From Sunxiuqinia sp965372405 (GTDB taxonomy: Bacteria; Bacteroidota; Bacteroidia; Bacteroidales; Prolixibacteraceae): a stretch of DNA of 55,564 nt. Position numbers and translations under genes: made by a program. Within the stretch, counting starts at the first letter, position 1. Every line of letters starts with the position of its first letter. The DNA is taken from the NCBI GenBank assembly GCA_965372405.1, contig CBDVCE010000028.1:1-55564 (forward strand), read 5' to 3'. This document shows, piece by piece, positions 41,947-52,044 of the stretch. Below the pieces are notes generated by a model, which made no database searches, had not been told where the DNA came from, and saw only the letters and a program-made list of their open reading frames with translations.

Positions 41947-42879
41947 ATGAAGCGAGTTATTGGACGATTATTTTTCAGCCTGTTTTTGATAGTGATACTT
42001 ATTGGAGGAATTCATTTTTTTGGAGGATCAACGATTCCTCAAACTACGGATACAGAACCCGATCCCTTTTTATATGAGGCTATAGAGTTGCCCGAAAGTT
42101 TATTGTTTGCAGGGGAAAAAGTACCTCTTGAATATTTTGATGTAAAGGAAAGCCTTGATCGTGAGATGCTGGTGAATTCCTATTTTCATTCGCAAACACT
42201 TCGGTACATTAAACTGGCTCCACGTTTCTTTTCAATAATTGAACCTATTTTGAAAGAAGATAGTATTCCTAATGATTTTAAATACCTGGCTTTAGCTGAA
42301 AGTGGCTTTAATCCCAAAGCTGTTTCACCAGCGGGAGCCGTTGGCTTCTGGCAATTTATGAAAGGCACTGCCCGTGATTATAAGCTGGAAGTGACCGCTG
42401 AGGTTGATGAGCGTTATCACATTGAAAAATCAACTCATGCAGCTTGTGCTTATTTGCATGATTCATATAAAAAATACGAAAGCTGGACAATGGTGGCCGC
42501 TACATATAATGCTGGCAGGAATCATTTAAGGCGCCAGATTGAAAGGCAAAAGGAAACCAACTATTACGATTTATTGTTAGGAGAAGAAACGAGTAGGTAT
42601 GTTTTTCGGATATTAGCCTTGAAACTGATTATGCAGAATCCGGTGAAGTATGGGTTTAAGGTTTCAGAAGAAGAACTTTATCCGGCATGGGATACAAAAA
42701 CAATAACAGTTAAAGGCAAGATTGAAAACTTTGCAGATTTTGCACAAACTCATGGAACAAATTATAAGATCCTGAAGATGCTTAACCCATGGTTAAGGGA
42801 ATCGTATTTGAGCAACACCGCAGGGAAGACCTATGAAATTAAATTGCCTGCAGTAGGGTTCAGGACTAATACCAAATAG
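41947..42879 (+). CDS. Membrane-anchored lytic transglycosylase (SLT domain)
   Basis: Cleaves peptidoglycan glycan strands with formation of anhydromuramic ends. 310 residues; an N-terminal hydrophobic segment (about 8-26) anchors or exports it. The SLT domain has the catalytic glutamate Glu118 in L-A-E-S-G-F-N-P-K-A-V-S-P, then G-A-V-G-F-W-Q-F-M, A-A-T-Y-N-A-G and the final aromatic strand. The last 60 residues (T-I-T-V-K-G-K-I-E-N-F, I-L-K-M-L-N-P-W-L, Y-E-I-K-L-P) resemble a single LysM-like segment of the MltD type. uvrA starts four bases after its stop. Confidence 0.9.
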   Translation: MKRVIGRLFFSLFLIVILIGGIHFFGGSTIPQTTDTEPDPFLYEAIELPESLLFAGEKVPLEYFDVKESLDREMLVNSYFHSQTLRYIKLAPRFFSIIEPILKEDSIPNDFKYLALAESGFNPKAVSPAGAVGFWQFMKGTARDYKLEVTAEVDERYHIEKSTHAACAYLHDSYKKYESWTMVAATYNAGRNHLRRQIERQKETNYYDLLLGEETSRYVFRILALKLIMQNPVKYGFKVSEEELYPAWDTKTITVKGKIENFADFAQTHGTNYKILKMLNPWLRESYLSNTAGKTYEIKLPAVGFRTNTK

Positions 42880-42883
42880 AAAG

Positions 42884-45772
42884 ATGCAGAAAACAGAAAC
42901 ACAAGTTGTTGCAGAGGAGCTTATCGAGAACGAAGATAAGGTGATGGTTTATGGAGCTCGTGTGCACAACCTTCAAAATATAAATGTTGAAATTCCACGC
43001 AACAAGCTTACAGTTATTACTGGTTTGAGTGGAAGTGGAAAATCGTCCTTGGCCTTTGATACTATTTATGCAGAAGGTCAGCGTCGTTACATCGAAACGT
43101 TTTCTTCCTATGCCCGTTCTTTTCTAGGCAATATGGAGCGCCCGGATGTTGATAAAATTACGGGGCTTAGTCCGGTGATTTCTATTGAGCAAAAAACAAC
43201 GAATAAAAACCCACGATCAACAGTTGGTACAGTTACCGAGATATACGATTTTTTGCGTTTGCTGTATGCCAGGGCAGGTGAAGCTTTCTCCTATGAAACT
43301 GGAGAGAAAATGGTTAAGTACACCGATGATCAGATCATAAAATTGATCAATGAGCATTTTGAGGGCAAACGGATTTTAATCATGGCTCCTCTTGTTCGTG
43401 GAAGAAAGGGGCATTACCGAGAGCTTTTTGAGCAAGTCCGAAGAAAAGGTTTTTTGCATGCCCGTATTGATGGTGAGATTCAGGAGTTGCAACCGAATAT
43501 GAAGGTTGACCGTTATAAGAATCACTTTATAGAGATTGTTATTGACCGGGTTGTTGCAGACGAAGGCAGTCGAAAGCGATTAAAAGAATCAGTGTCAATA
43601 GCTATGCAACAAGGACATGGTGTAACATTGGTTAAGGAAAACGAAACCGATAACATTAAATTTTATAGCCGCCAGTTAATGTGCCCGACAACCGGGATTT
43701 CATACAATGAACCAGCTCCACATAATTTTTCGTTTAACTCTCCACAGGGTGCTTGTCCGAAATGCAATGGGCTGGGAATGGTTTCTGAAATTGATTTGGA
43801 GAAGATTGTGCCCAATTCAAATTTGAGCATTGCCAAAGGTGGAATTGCACCACTTGGATCGCAAAAGAATACGCTCATCTTTTGGCAGATTGAATCACTT
43901 GGTGAAAAGTATGGCTTTACGTTGAAGACTCCAGTAAAAGATATTCCTGAAGATGGATTAAATACAGTTTTGTTTGGAACGAATGAACGCATTCAGTTGA
44001 AAAATTCACCGCTTGGAAGTTCAGTCAATTATATGATGACTTATGAGGGAGTGGTGAAATATATTGACGCACAGAAAGATGACAACCCATCGAAAAAAGC
44101 ACAGAAATGGGCAAATCAGTTTGTGAAAGAAAAATCGTGTGCCGAATGTAATGGTACTCGATTAAAAAAGGAATCGCTGCATTTTAAGATTGATGGGAAA
44201 AATATTTCACAGCTGGCTCAAATGGATATTCTTGAGTTGAGTTCATGGATTGAAGGATTAGAGGAAAGGATTACGGATAGGCAGCGAAAAATTGGTACGG
44301 AAGTTATTAAAGAGATTCGTGACCGCATTCGCTTTTTAATGGATGTTGGACTGGAGTATCTTTCGTTGGATCGTGCGTCAAGAACGCTTTCCGGGGGCGA
44401 GTCTCAACGTATTCGCCTGGCTACTCAAATTGGTTCGCAATTGGTGAATGTGCTTTATATTTTGGATGAACCGAGTATTGGCTTGCACCACCGTGATAAT
44501 CTTCGATTGATAAATTCATTGGAGCAATTGCGGGATACCGGCAATTCGGTAATCGTGGTTGAACATGATAAAGACATGATGCTATCGGCCGATTATGTGG
44601 TTGACATGGGCCCGCATGCCGGCCGCCACGGAGGAGAAGTAGTGGCGAAAGGGAGTCCGGAGGAAATATTAAAAGCAAATACGCTTACTTCAAAATATCT
44701 GAATGGGGAAGCAACTATTGCTATTCCTGAAAATAGAAGAGAAGGAAATGGCTTGTCGTTAAAACTGACAGGTTGCACAGGAAACAACTTGAAAAATGTG
44801 AATGCTAAATTTCCATTAGGCAAACTAATTTGTGTGACTGGAGTTTCAGGGAGCGGTAAATCTAGCTTGATCAATGCTACCTTGCAACCTATTCTAAGTC
44901 AGTATTTCTATAAATCAGTAAAAGATCCTCTTCCGTTTAAAAAGATTGTTGGCTTAGATAATCTGGATAAAGTTGTTCAGGTTGATCAATCTCCATTAGG
45001 GCGTACTCCCCGATCGAACCCGGTTACATATACTGGTGTGTTTTCAGATATCCGGTCTTTGTTTGCTCTATTGCCCGAGGCCAAGATTCGTGGATATAAA
45101 CCCGGACGTTTTTCATTTAATGTGAAAGGTGGACGTTGTGAAGAGTGCATGGGTGGTGGATTGAAACTAATAGAAATGAACTTTTTGCCAGATGTTTATG
45201 TGCATTGCGATAGTTGCAATGGGAAACGGTACAATCGGGAAACCCTGGAAGTTCGATACAAAGGCAAGTCAATTAGTGATGTGCTTAATATGACTATGAA
45301 TCAGGGTGTCGAGTTCTTTGAGAACCTGCCATCCATTGCTCATAAATTAAAAACCTTGCAGGATGTAGGCTTAGGTTACATCACATTGGGGCAGTCATCA
45401 ACAACCCTTTCAGGTGGTGAGTCGCAACGGGTAAAACTGGCTTCTGAATTGGCAAAACGAGATACAGGACAAACACTTTACATTCTTGATGAACCGACAA
45501 CAGGACTTCATTTTGAAGATATTCGGGTATTGCTTGGGGTGCTTAATAAACTAGTTGATCGAGGCAATACGGTAATTGTAATTGAGCACAATATGGACGT
45601 TATAAAAGTGGCAGACCATGTAATTGATTTAGGCCCCGAAGGTGGTAAAGGCGGTGGTGAAATTCTTTGTTCAGGGACACCCGAAGACATCATCAAAAAC
45701 AAAAAGTCGTACACTGCAAAATATCTGAAAAAAGAATTAGTTTTGGATAAGGAAGTCGAAAGTAATAAGTAA
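42884..45772 (+). CDS. uvrA: Excinuclease ABC subunit A (UvrA)
   Basis: DNA damage recognition ATPase of nucleotide excision repair, 962 residues (family about 940). Two ABC modules: Walker A G-L-S-G-S-G-K-S-S-L near 47 and G-V-S-G-S-G-K-S-S-L near 651, signatures L-S-G-G-E-S-Q-R-I-R and L-S-G-G-E-S-Q-R-V-K, Walker B L-Y-I-L-D-E-P twice. Both zinc modules are present: C-P-T-T-G/C-P-K-C in the first half and C-E-E-C/C-D-S-C in the second. It follows the transglycosylase gene with four bases between, an unusual co-transcribed pair. All catalytic elements are intact. Confidence 0.97.
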   Translation: MQKTETQVVAEELIENEDKVMVYGARVHNLQNINVEIPRNKLTVITGLSGSGKSSLAFDTIYAEGQRRYIETFSSYARSFLGNMERPDVDKITGLSPVISIEQKTTNKNPRSTVGTVTEIYDFLRLLYARAGEAFSYETGEKMVKYTDDQIIKLINEHFEGKRILIMAPLVRGRKGHYRELFEQVRRKGFLHARIDGEIQELQPNMKVDRYKNHFIEIVIDRVVADEGSRKRLKESVSIAMQQGHGVTLVKENETDNIKFYSRQLMCPTTGISYNEPAPHNFSFNSPQGACPKCNGLGMVSEIDLEKIVPNSNLSIAKGGIAPLGSQKNTLIFWQIESLGEKYGFTLKTPVKDIPEDGLNTVLFGTNERIQLKNSPLGSSVNYMMTYEGVVKYIDAQKDDNPSKKAQKWANQFVKEKSCAECNGTRLKKESLHFKIDGKNISQLAQMDILELSSWIEGLEERITDRQRKIGTEVIKEIRDRIRFLMDVGLEYLSLDRASRTLSGGESQRIRLATQIGSQLVNVLYILDEPSIGLHHRDNLRLINSLEQLRDTGNSVIVVEHDKDMMLSADYVVDMGPHAGRHGGEVVAKGSPEEILKANTLTSKYLNGEATIAIPENRREGNGLSLKLTGCTGNNLKNVNAKFPLGKLICVTGVSGSGKSSLINATLQPILSQYFYKSVKDPLPFKKIVGLDNLDKVVQVDQSPLGRTPRSNPVTYTGVFSDIRSLFALLPEAKIRGYKPGRFSFNVKGGRCEECMGGGLKLIEMNFLPDVYVHCDSCNGKRYNRETLEVRYKGKSISDVLNMTMNQGVEFFENLPSIAHKLKTLQDVGLGYITLGQSSTTLSGGESQRVKLASELAKRDTGQTLYILDEPTTGLHFEDIRVLLGVLNKLVDRGNTVIVIEHNMDVIKVADHVIDLGPEGGKGGGEILCSGTPEDIIKNKKSYTAKYLKKELVLDKEVESNK

Positions 45773-45840
45773 AGGATATTAGATTATGTGCTGATTATAA
45801 TCTTGCATCTAGTATCCTGGTTCTAGAATCTAATCTTATC

Positions 45841-47505
45841 ATGAAAACAATCGAGATATATTGTGAGAATACAAAAGAAACCAAAGAGTACCCTCTTGGT
45901 ATTACTTTGAATGAAATAAAAGATGATTTTCAAATACAACTTGCCAACCCCATTTGTGGCGCATTGGTAAATCACAAAGTTAAAGAGTTATCCTTTTCAG
46001 TTGTAAAACCAAAACGAATTTGTTTTATCGATTACTCTCATCCTGACGGCAAGAGGCTTTATGTTCGTTCTTTATTGTTCTTGTTGTATGTGGCAGTTCG
46101 TGAAACCTTTCCGCAAGTTAAACTTCGGGTTATGCATGGCATTAGCCAAGGGTACTATTGTGAGCTTATTGGTTTGGAACGACCAATTACCGAATCGGAT
46201 ATTTTTGAATTAAAGAATGAAATGCACCAATGGATTTTGAGTGATTTACCTTTTGAAAAAAAGAGTGTTCCAACTGCTGATGCTGTTGAAACACTTCATC
46301 AGCAGGGACTGGAGGAAAAGGCTCGATTGTTTGATCAGCAGGGAACAATGTTCTCTTACCTTTATTTTTTGGATGGACAGGTGAATTATTTTTACGGACA
46401 TCATGTTCCTTCCACCGGGTATCTTACTTCTTTTGATATTGCACCATATTTTGATGGAATTTTATTGCAGATTCCTAAATCTGATAATTTTGAAGAAGTA
46501 CATGAAGTAGTTCATCAAGGACAACTATTTGATGTTTTTCAGGAACATAAACAACGTGCAGAGATTTTAAATGCACCCAATCTTGGTAAACTGAATGAGT
46601 TTGTTCTGAATAGACAAAGTGGTGATATCATAAAAATTTCTGAGGCTTTACACGAAAAGAAAATTTCTGAGATTGCAAATGTAATTCATGAACGAAATGG
46701 GCAGATTAAGGTTGTGCTGGTAGCTGGTCCATCTGCTTCAGGAAAAACGACTTTTAGTAAGCGTTTGTCTGTTCAGCTTGCAGTGAATGGTTTAGTACCT
46801 CATATGATTTCGTTGGATGATTATTTTGTAGATCGTGATAAAACTCCTCTTGATGAATATGGTGAGTATGATTTTGAAGCACTCGAAGCGATTGATATCG
46901 ATTTTTTCAATAAACAACTTCAGCAACTTTTTAATGGCAAAGAGGTTGTTCTTCCTAAGTTTAATTTTGAATTGGGGAAAAGACAGACTTCTGACAGACG
47001 TTTGAGTTTGGGTGAAGGTCATGTATTGATTGTTGAAGGTATTCACGGTATTAATCCGGGGCTCACTCCTCATATTCAAAATGGGCGTAGCTTCAAAATT
47101 TTTCTATCGGCACTGACACAGATTTCTTTTGACGACCACAATCATATTTCTACTACAGACAATCGATTAATCAGACGGATGATCCGCGATAGTAAGTACC
47201 GGGGTTATTCTGCAGCAGAAACGATTAAACGCTGGCCAAGTGTAAGAAGAGGAGAGGAAAAGAATATTTTCCCTTATCAGGAGAATGCCGACATCATGTT
47301 TAACTCAGCATTGGTATATGAGCTAGCTGTACTTAAAAAATATGCAGAACCACTGTTGAAAAATGTTCCTGAAAATCAGATTGAGTATTGCGAAGCCAAT
47401 CGTTTGCTGAAGTTTTTTAGTTACATGAAAGACATTGACGATTATGAAATTCCACCTACTTCAGTAATCCGTGAATTTTTGGGTGGAAGTAGTTTTCGAT
47501 ATTAA
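45841..47505 (+). CDS. Nucleoside kinase with ThrRS-like N-terminal domains
   Basis: 554 residues. The N-terminal part is related to threonyl-tRNA synthetase: a TGS-like domain (1-60, with Y-P-L-G-I-T-L-N-E-I) and a second-additional-domain-like region (about 70-230). The C-terminal part is a uridine-kinase/phosphoribulokinase domain with Walker A G-P-S-A-S-G-K-T-T-F (about 295-304), S-L-D-D-Y-F-V-D-R-D, V-E-G-I-H-G-I-N and R-R-M-I-R-D-S-K-Y-R-G. Such fusions occur in many Bacteroidota and Thermotogae; the nucleoside substrate is not established. The gene stands 68 bases after uvrA. Confidence 0.88.
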   Translation: MKTIEIYCENTKETKEYPLGITLNEIKDDFQIQLANPICGALVNHKVKELSFSVVKPKRICFIDYSHPDGKRLYVRSLLFLLYVAVRETFPQVKLRVMHGISQGYYCELIGLERPITESDIFELKNEMHQWILSDLPFEKKSVPTADAVETLHQQGLEEKARLFDQQGTMFSYLYFLDGQVNYFYGHHVPSTGYLTSFDIAPYFDGILLQIPKSDNFEEVHEVVHQGQLFDVFQEHKQRAEILNAPNLGKLNEFVLNRQSGDIIKISEALHEKKISEIANVIHERNGQIKVVLVAGPSASGKTTFSKRLSVQLAVNGLVPHMISLDDYFVDRDKTPLDEYGEYDFEALEAIDIDFFNKQLQQLFNGKEVVLPKFNFELGKRQTSDRRLSLGEGHVLIVEGIHGINPGLTPHIQNGRSFKIFLSALTQISFDDHNHISTTDNRLIRRMIRDSKYRGYSAAETIKRWPSVRRGEEKNIFPYQENADIMFNSALVYELAVLKKYAEPLLKNVPENQIEYCEANRLLKFFSYMKDIDDYEIPPTSVIREFLGGSSFRY

Positions 47506-47978
47506 TTGATAACTTATTCTGATCCTGGATGCACGGGATATGGAAACCATAAAGAAAGAGTCATCCCGTCCTTCAATTGTCGGATAGGATTTATAAGATA
47601 CATGATTGGGTACTTTCTGAATTCTTAATTGTCATTTCGATTCGAAATAATATTGCCTCATTCCGTAGGCATCATCATATATACTTACCAAAGGGGATAG
47701 GCATCCAAAAATATTTCATAACTTGAAGTAGGATTATTTGTTTTCTCTCCATGCTTTGTCCTGACGCCCAATTTGTCAAAAGTTTGAAAGTGAAAACATC
47801 ATTCCAAAAATTATTCTGTTTGAAAAGAAGATTGACTCCCAGAATAATAAACAAAGAGAGTTCAATGACTATTTTTTGTAATAATGACACTGAGGATCTA
47901 GAATATTAGTCTTAACCATAAGAAACAAATCAATGTAAATACAATTTTAAAGACTGAAATAAATAAAACCAAACTTAA
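47506..47978. other. Intergenic region, no supported gene
   Basis: About 470 bases. A split ACGGGAT...ATCCCGT pair (near 47533-47572) recalls the dispersed hairpin family at 1151 and 41489. A 71-codon minus-strand frame has no family likeness. Confidence 0.45.
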
Positions 47979-49169
47979 ATGACAATCCTAAGTATCCCTA
48001 TTTTTAAGCAGCTACTTATTCTAATGGTGGTAATTTGGGTAATTGCTGTTGTTCTTAGACGAATTGGTCTTCCGACCATTATGGGTGAATTAGTGGCTGG
48101 TATTATTATTGGTCCTGCCGTTTTCGGTTTTATAGAACCCAATGAAGTTATTGATGTATTGGCTCAACTGGGAATCTTTTTTTTGATGCTTCATACTGGT
48201 GTAGAAACCAACCCACGTGAGTTTATTTCTGCAATTAAAAAGTCATTTGGAGTAGCAACTATTGGGGCACTTGCTCCATTCTTGGTTTCAATGTCAGTTG
48301 CTTTGCTATTTGGTTTTTCTTTAAATGCTGCACTTTTTGTAGGTATTACTCTTACTGCAACAGCAGTTGTAGTAACGGTTAAAATCCTTAAGGATTTGGG
48401 ACTTCAGAATACCAAGTTGGCCAGGGTTATTATTGCTTCATGTATTATTGATGATATATTGTCCTTGATTTTTTTCAGCCTTATTCTTTCGGTCGTTAAA
48501 AGTGAGGATATAAGTTTATTGTCTTTGTTATTGGTAGCTTTTAAATCAACTTTCTTTTTTGCGATTACTATTATTGTAGGTTACTACTTATACCCCTTAT
48601 TTAAAAAACCATTTCGTAATTCAAATGGGAAAGGTTTTACTTTTTTACTAATACTTGGTATTGGATTTGGTTTATTTGCTGAATTAATAGGTTTGCATAT
48701 GATTCTTGGAGCGTATTTGGCTGGCTTGTTCTTCCGAGAAGAAGTTGCTAGTAAAGCACTATTAAAGAAGGTGGAAGATCGATTATTTGGAATTTCATAT
48801 TCCTTTTTAGGGCCAATCTTTTTTATATCGCTTGGGTTCCATATTACTTTTGATGCTTTTTCAACTTCCGGAATAGTTTTAATGGCCTCACTTGTAATAA
48901 TGTGTACCGTCGTGCAAATAATAAGTGCTGGAGGTATGGCTAAGTTGGCAAAATTTTCAAATCTGGAATCTCTAACAATAGGTATTGGCATGGTTGGAAG
49001 AGCCGAAATGGCTTTTATTTTGGCAGCAATTGGTCTTAAAATGAATGTAATTTCTGATACCTTATTCTCAATCCTGGTTTTTTCAACCTTCATATTGAAT
49101 ATAATTGCCTCGTTTGGCTTAAAATGGGTATCTGTCTTATTAAAAAGAAAAAATGTTTTGACGGATTAA
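47979..49169 (+). CDS. Cation:proton antiporter, CPA2 / Kef-type membrane domain
   Basis: 396 residues almost entirely made of hydrophobic segments (about 12-13 helices). Features of the Na+/H+ exchanger fold: R-R-I-G-L-P-T-I-M-G-E-L-V-A-G-I-I-I-G-P (28-46), L-G-I-F-F-L-M-L-H-T-G, A-T-A-V-V-V-T-V-K-I-L with I-D-D-I-L-S-L in the unwound helix (ion-binding aspartates), G-A-Y-L-A-G-L-F and G-M-V-G-R-A-E-M-A-F near the end. There is no C-terminal RCK or TrkA domain, so ligand gating is not evident. Ion specificity (Na+ or K+) cannot be read. Confidence 0.88.
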   Translation: MTILSIPIFKQLLILMVVIWVIAVVLRRIGLPTIMGELVAGIIIGPAVFGFIEPNEVIDVLAQLGIFFLMLHTGVETNPREFISAIKKSFGVATIGALAPFLVSMSVALLFGFSLNAALFVGITLTATAVVVTVKILKDLGLQNTKLARVIIASCIIDDILSLIFFSLILSVVKSEDISLLSLLLVAFKSTFFFAITIIVGYYLYPLFKKPFRNSNGKGFTFLLILGIGFGLFAELIGLHMILGAYLAGLFFREEVASKALLKKVEDRLFGISYSFLGPIFFISLGFHITFDAFSTSGIVLMASLVIMCTVVQIISAGGMAKLAKFSNLESLTIGIGMVGRAEMAFILAAIGLKMNVISDTLFSILVFSTFILNIIASFGLKWVSVLLKRKNVLTD

Positions 49170-49477
49170 TTTGTCTCAAAAGATTCTCTTTAAAAGTTAA
49201 TTAGGCTTTTCCCCGGACAATAGTGATAGTAATAGAAGGATCGATAATAAAATCTCATTGAAAATTACCCATACTTCTCAGTCTTACTTCATACAATTTC
49301 GGATATAGCTGTGATATATAATGTGGCAATTAAAAGTCGTTGTCCAATACTATTAACACCCTCATTATTGAATCCTTAATAAATCTGCAATACAACTTAA
49401 ATGTGTTTCTGTTTGAACTAAAACGTCAGGTTTTCTTTTCGGTTGCAAATACAGAGGTAAGGAAATAAACCCCGTGA
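49170..49477. other. Intergenic spacer
   Basis: 308 bases between convergent genes. I see no gene and no strong terminator. Confidence 0.4.
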
Positions 49478-51919
49478 TTAGTATGTGGTTTTGTAGCTGA
49501 TTACCATATTGGCAATTCCATTTTTCACACCTACCCCTTCAATAATAATGTTATATTCTGCTTGTTTTGTTGAGTTCAGGTAACTGACTTCTGCTTTGCC
49601 CTGAGAGTCAGTTACGAGATATGGAATCCAAAAAAGGGTTGTCCTGTTTTTGGGTATATTTTCATAATCTGCTGCTTTATATTTGGGTTTGTACTCTTCA
49701 CGAGATCGATAAAATCCTTTCGCAATAATTGTTGATATTCCGACATTTGATTCTTCCAGTTCTTTGAGCTGATCTCCATTTTTTGTGTAAATTAAAATAG
49801 CACCATTTGCTCCTCTTGAACCAAAAATGGCTGCAGCAGCACCTTTAAAAATTTCTATTGATTCAACATTTGATGGATGAATATTGCAGATTGTTTTATT
49901 ATCACATATTATACCGTCCAGTAAATAAAGTACATCTTGAGGGCTTCCGGCATTGGTCAATGAAGTTCTACCCCTAATCATAACATTGACGTTCGGACAT
50001 TTCCCATTTACCTTAACACCAGGGAACTTACTTTGTAATAACTGAAAAATATCTATTGCTCCAATTGGTATATCTTCGACCTTAACGATATGGTTTGTTC
50101 TGTGAAATTTCCGAATTGGGTCAACTGCCTTTTCTATTTTTGGGGCAGACACGGTCACTTCTTCAATATTAATATACTTATTGGTTTTTAAGCTTAGTTG
50201 CTGTGAAATGACATCAGCCATTTTCTTGTAATCTTCAAAACTAAATTCATCCACAATATTACCAGATATTTGAGGTCTAAATTTTACAGGCGGGCTTTTA
50301 TATTGCTCCTGATGCATTTCAATACGCGAGCTTAATTTTCCATTTTTGTTATACGACTTCGCTTTCACATTCACAGAATCGTAGAGCATAATATTTCGGA
50401 AGGAAAACTCGCCTTTTTCGTTGCTTATTGTCTTGTCAAAATAAAACTGTCCTTCGGTAATTGAGAACGTTGTTTTCATACTAGTCTGTGGTTTATCTGA
50501 AAACGGTTTCTGAACCACTCCTGAAAAATTAAAGCCTTCCTCAAATTCGTAAGGAAAATCAAAGCAATTTTTCATTGTATACTCTGTCCATATATATCTT
50601 TTCCATCCGTTGGTTAGCATTACCAAATCAAGGTATTGTTCTTTCTTTGGATTTCCATCTGTAAAATAGTAGTCAGGATCTTCGATGTTCCCTTTTAAAT
50701 CGGAATTAAGTAGGATTTGTGAGAAAATATTAAATCCCGGTTGCATTTGGGATTCAGAGCTAAGCTTCTCCGTTACCGCTAACGAAAGGTTTGCTGCCAC
50801 CGGATTGCCACCATGATCAGTTGTTTGAATGGCAAGTCTAACAATCCCGTCAACCTCTTCTTCGTTTTCCAATTCAACAATTTCTACATTTATTTTATTC
50901 AAGGTACTATTAAACACAAGTCGTTCCGCTACAGGCACACCATTCTTGTCAAAAAGTATTATTGAAGCTATTCCTTCAGGGAAAATATGCCATGGGATAT
51001 GCACTTTACTTTGAAGTGATTTCAAAATGAATTCTCCATTGTATATTAATATTCCACGAGCTTGAACCAGCAGTGACACTTTTTCTTCTTCCACAAGCGT
51101 GTCTGATCTGTTTATTTGTAGGGCTAAATTATTTTCTGAAAGAGAATCTAGCATTTGTAATGTATGACCTTCAGGCGTTACAGGTGGAAGTGGATATTTA
51201 ACCTTCCTTTTATCACCTTCGATAAGGGCAAAATAAAAGTCGTTTTTTTTGGGCTTTAGATATAGATACCCCATTCCCCTGAATTGGCTTAAACCTTTTG
51301 CAACCAATGCATTGTTCTTATTATAAATCGAAAATTTAACATCTACTCCTTTGCCTTTCTCATTAATTGCTTTAACTGCAACTTTACTTTTTATTCCGGC
51401 AACGAGGTTACCACTTTCAGGGAAAAACTGTAAATCGATTTTGGGCTCTGGTATATTAACAACTTCAACATCTGAGCCTGACTGGAGTATCATTATTTCT
51501 TTGGTAAAGAAAAGTCCTTCATCGAAATTTCGCATAAAATTAGTGTATGCTCTTATTTGATAGCTCCCAGCAGGTAAATCCTGTCCTAAATGAAAATCAC
51601 CATTCCCGCAGCTTAATTGAATGAAAATCACTTTTTCATCAATAATATCCCCACTGGAGGATATAAGTTCCACATGCAGGTTTCTGCTGGATGTATTCGG
51701 GTAATGTGTTGTCCCTTCCAATAAATATGCTTTAAACCATATGTCTTCGCCCGGTGTATAGATGCTTCTATCAGTATGAAGATGTACTTTTTCAGTATTG
51801 CATTTGTAAAGCGAATCTATATTAGAAAGAAAATGGTCTATCTTCTTTTCATTTGAGTCGTTGATTGCAAAAGTGCTAAAGTTTATAATAACAAGGAATA
51901 TTGCAATGGATGCTTTCAT
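49478..51919 (-). CDS. MG2-domain protein with TonB-dependent receptor plug but no barrel
   Basis: 813 residues with a signal peptide (I-A-I-F-L-V-I-I-N-F-S-T-F-A). The N-terminal half is macroglobulin-like: H-L-H-T-D-R-S-I-Y-T-P-G-E-D-I-W-F-K-A (about 46-64) begins an MG2 domain, followed by more beta-sandwich units. Residues about 610-710 are a TonB-receptor plug domain (I-F-Q-L-L-Q-S-K-F-P-G-V-K-V, V-M-I-R-G-R-T-S-L, Y-L-L-D-G, I-E-I-F-K-G-A-A-A-A-I-F-G-S-R-G-A-N-G-A). Normally a barrel of about 600 residues follows; here about 90 residues close the protein. Such MG2-plug proteins recur in Bacteroidota; role unknown. Monocistronic. Confidence 0.85.
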   Translation of the reverse strand: MKASIAIFLVIINFSTFAINDSNEKKIDHFLSNIDSLYKCNTEKVHLHTDRSIYTPGEDIWFKAYLLEGTTHYPNTSSRNLHVELISSSGDIIDEKVIFIQLSCGNGDFHLGQDLPAGSYQIRAYTNFMRNFDEGLFFTKEIMILQSGSDVEVVNIPEPKIDLQFFPESGNLVAGIKSKVAVKAINEKGKGVDVKFSIYNKNNALVAKGLSQFRGMGYLYLKPKKNDFYFALIEGDKRKVKYPLPPVTPEGHTLQMLDSLSENNLALQINRSDTLVEEEKVSLLVQARGILIYNGEFILKSLQSKVHIPWHIFPEGIASIILFDKNGVPVAERLVFNSTLNKINVEIVELENEEEVDGIVRLAIQTTDHGGNPVAANLSLAVTEKLSSESQMQPGFNIFSQILLNSDLKGNIEDPDYYFTDGNPKKEQYLDLVMLTNGWKRYIWTEYTMKNCFDFPYEFEEGFNFSGVVQKPFSDKPQTSMKTTFSITEGQFYFDKTISNEKGEFSFRNIMLYDSVNVKAKSYNKNGKLSSRIEMHQEQYKSPPVKFRPQISGNIVDEFSFEDYKKMADVISQQLSLKTNKYINIEEVTVSAPKIEKAVDPIRKFHRTNHIVKVEDIPIGAIDIFQLLQSKFPGVKVNGKCPNVNVMIRGRTSLTNAGSPQDVLYLLDGIICDNKTICNIHPSNVESIEIFKGAAAAIFGSRGANGAILIYTKNGDQLKELEESNVGISTIIAKGFYRSREEYKPKYKAADYENIPKNRTTLFWIPYLVTDSQGKAEVSYLNSTKQAEYNIIIEGVGVKNGIANMVISYKTTY

Positions 51920-52044
51920 AACTAGTTGGTTGTTAGTATAATTTATTAAAGCAAATTGTGTGCCATCTCAAAGAAAACTATTGGAATTATCTAACCATCC
52001 AATCAAATGCAGCATTTCCAAAACATATACAAACCGATGATGTG

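Noticed and set aside
47675..47890. Minus-strand 71-residue membrane-like protein
   Set aside because: Short hydrophobic frame in an AT-rich spacer with no promoter or homologue that I recognise.
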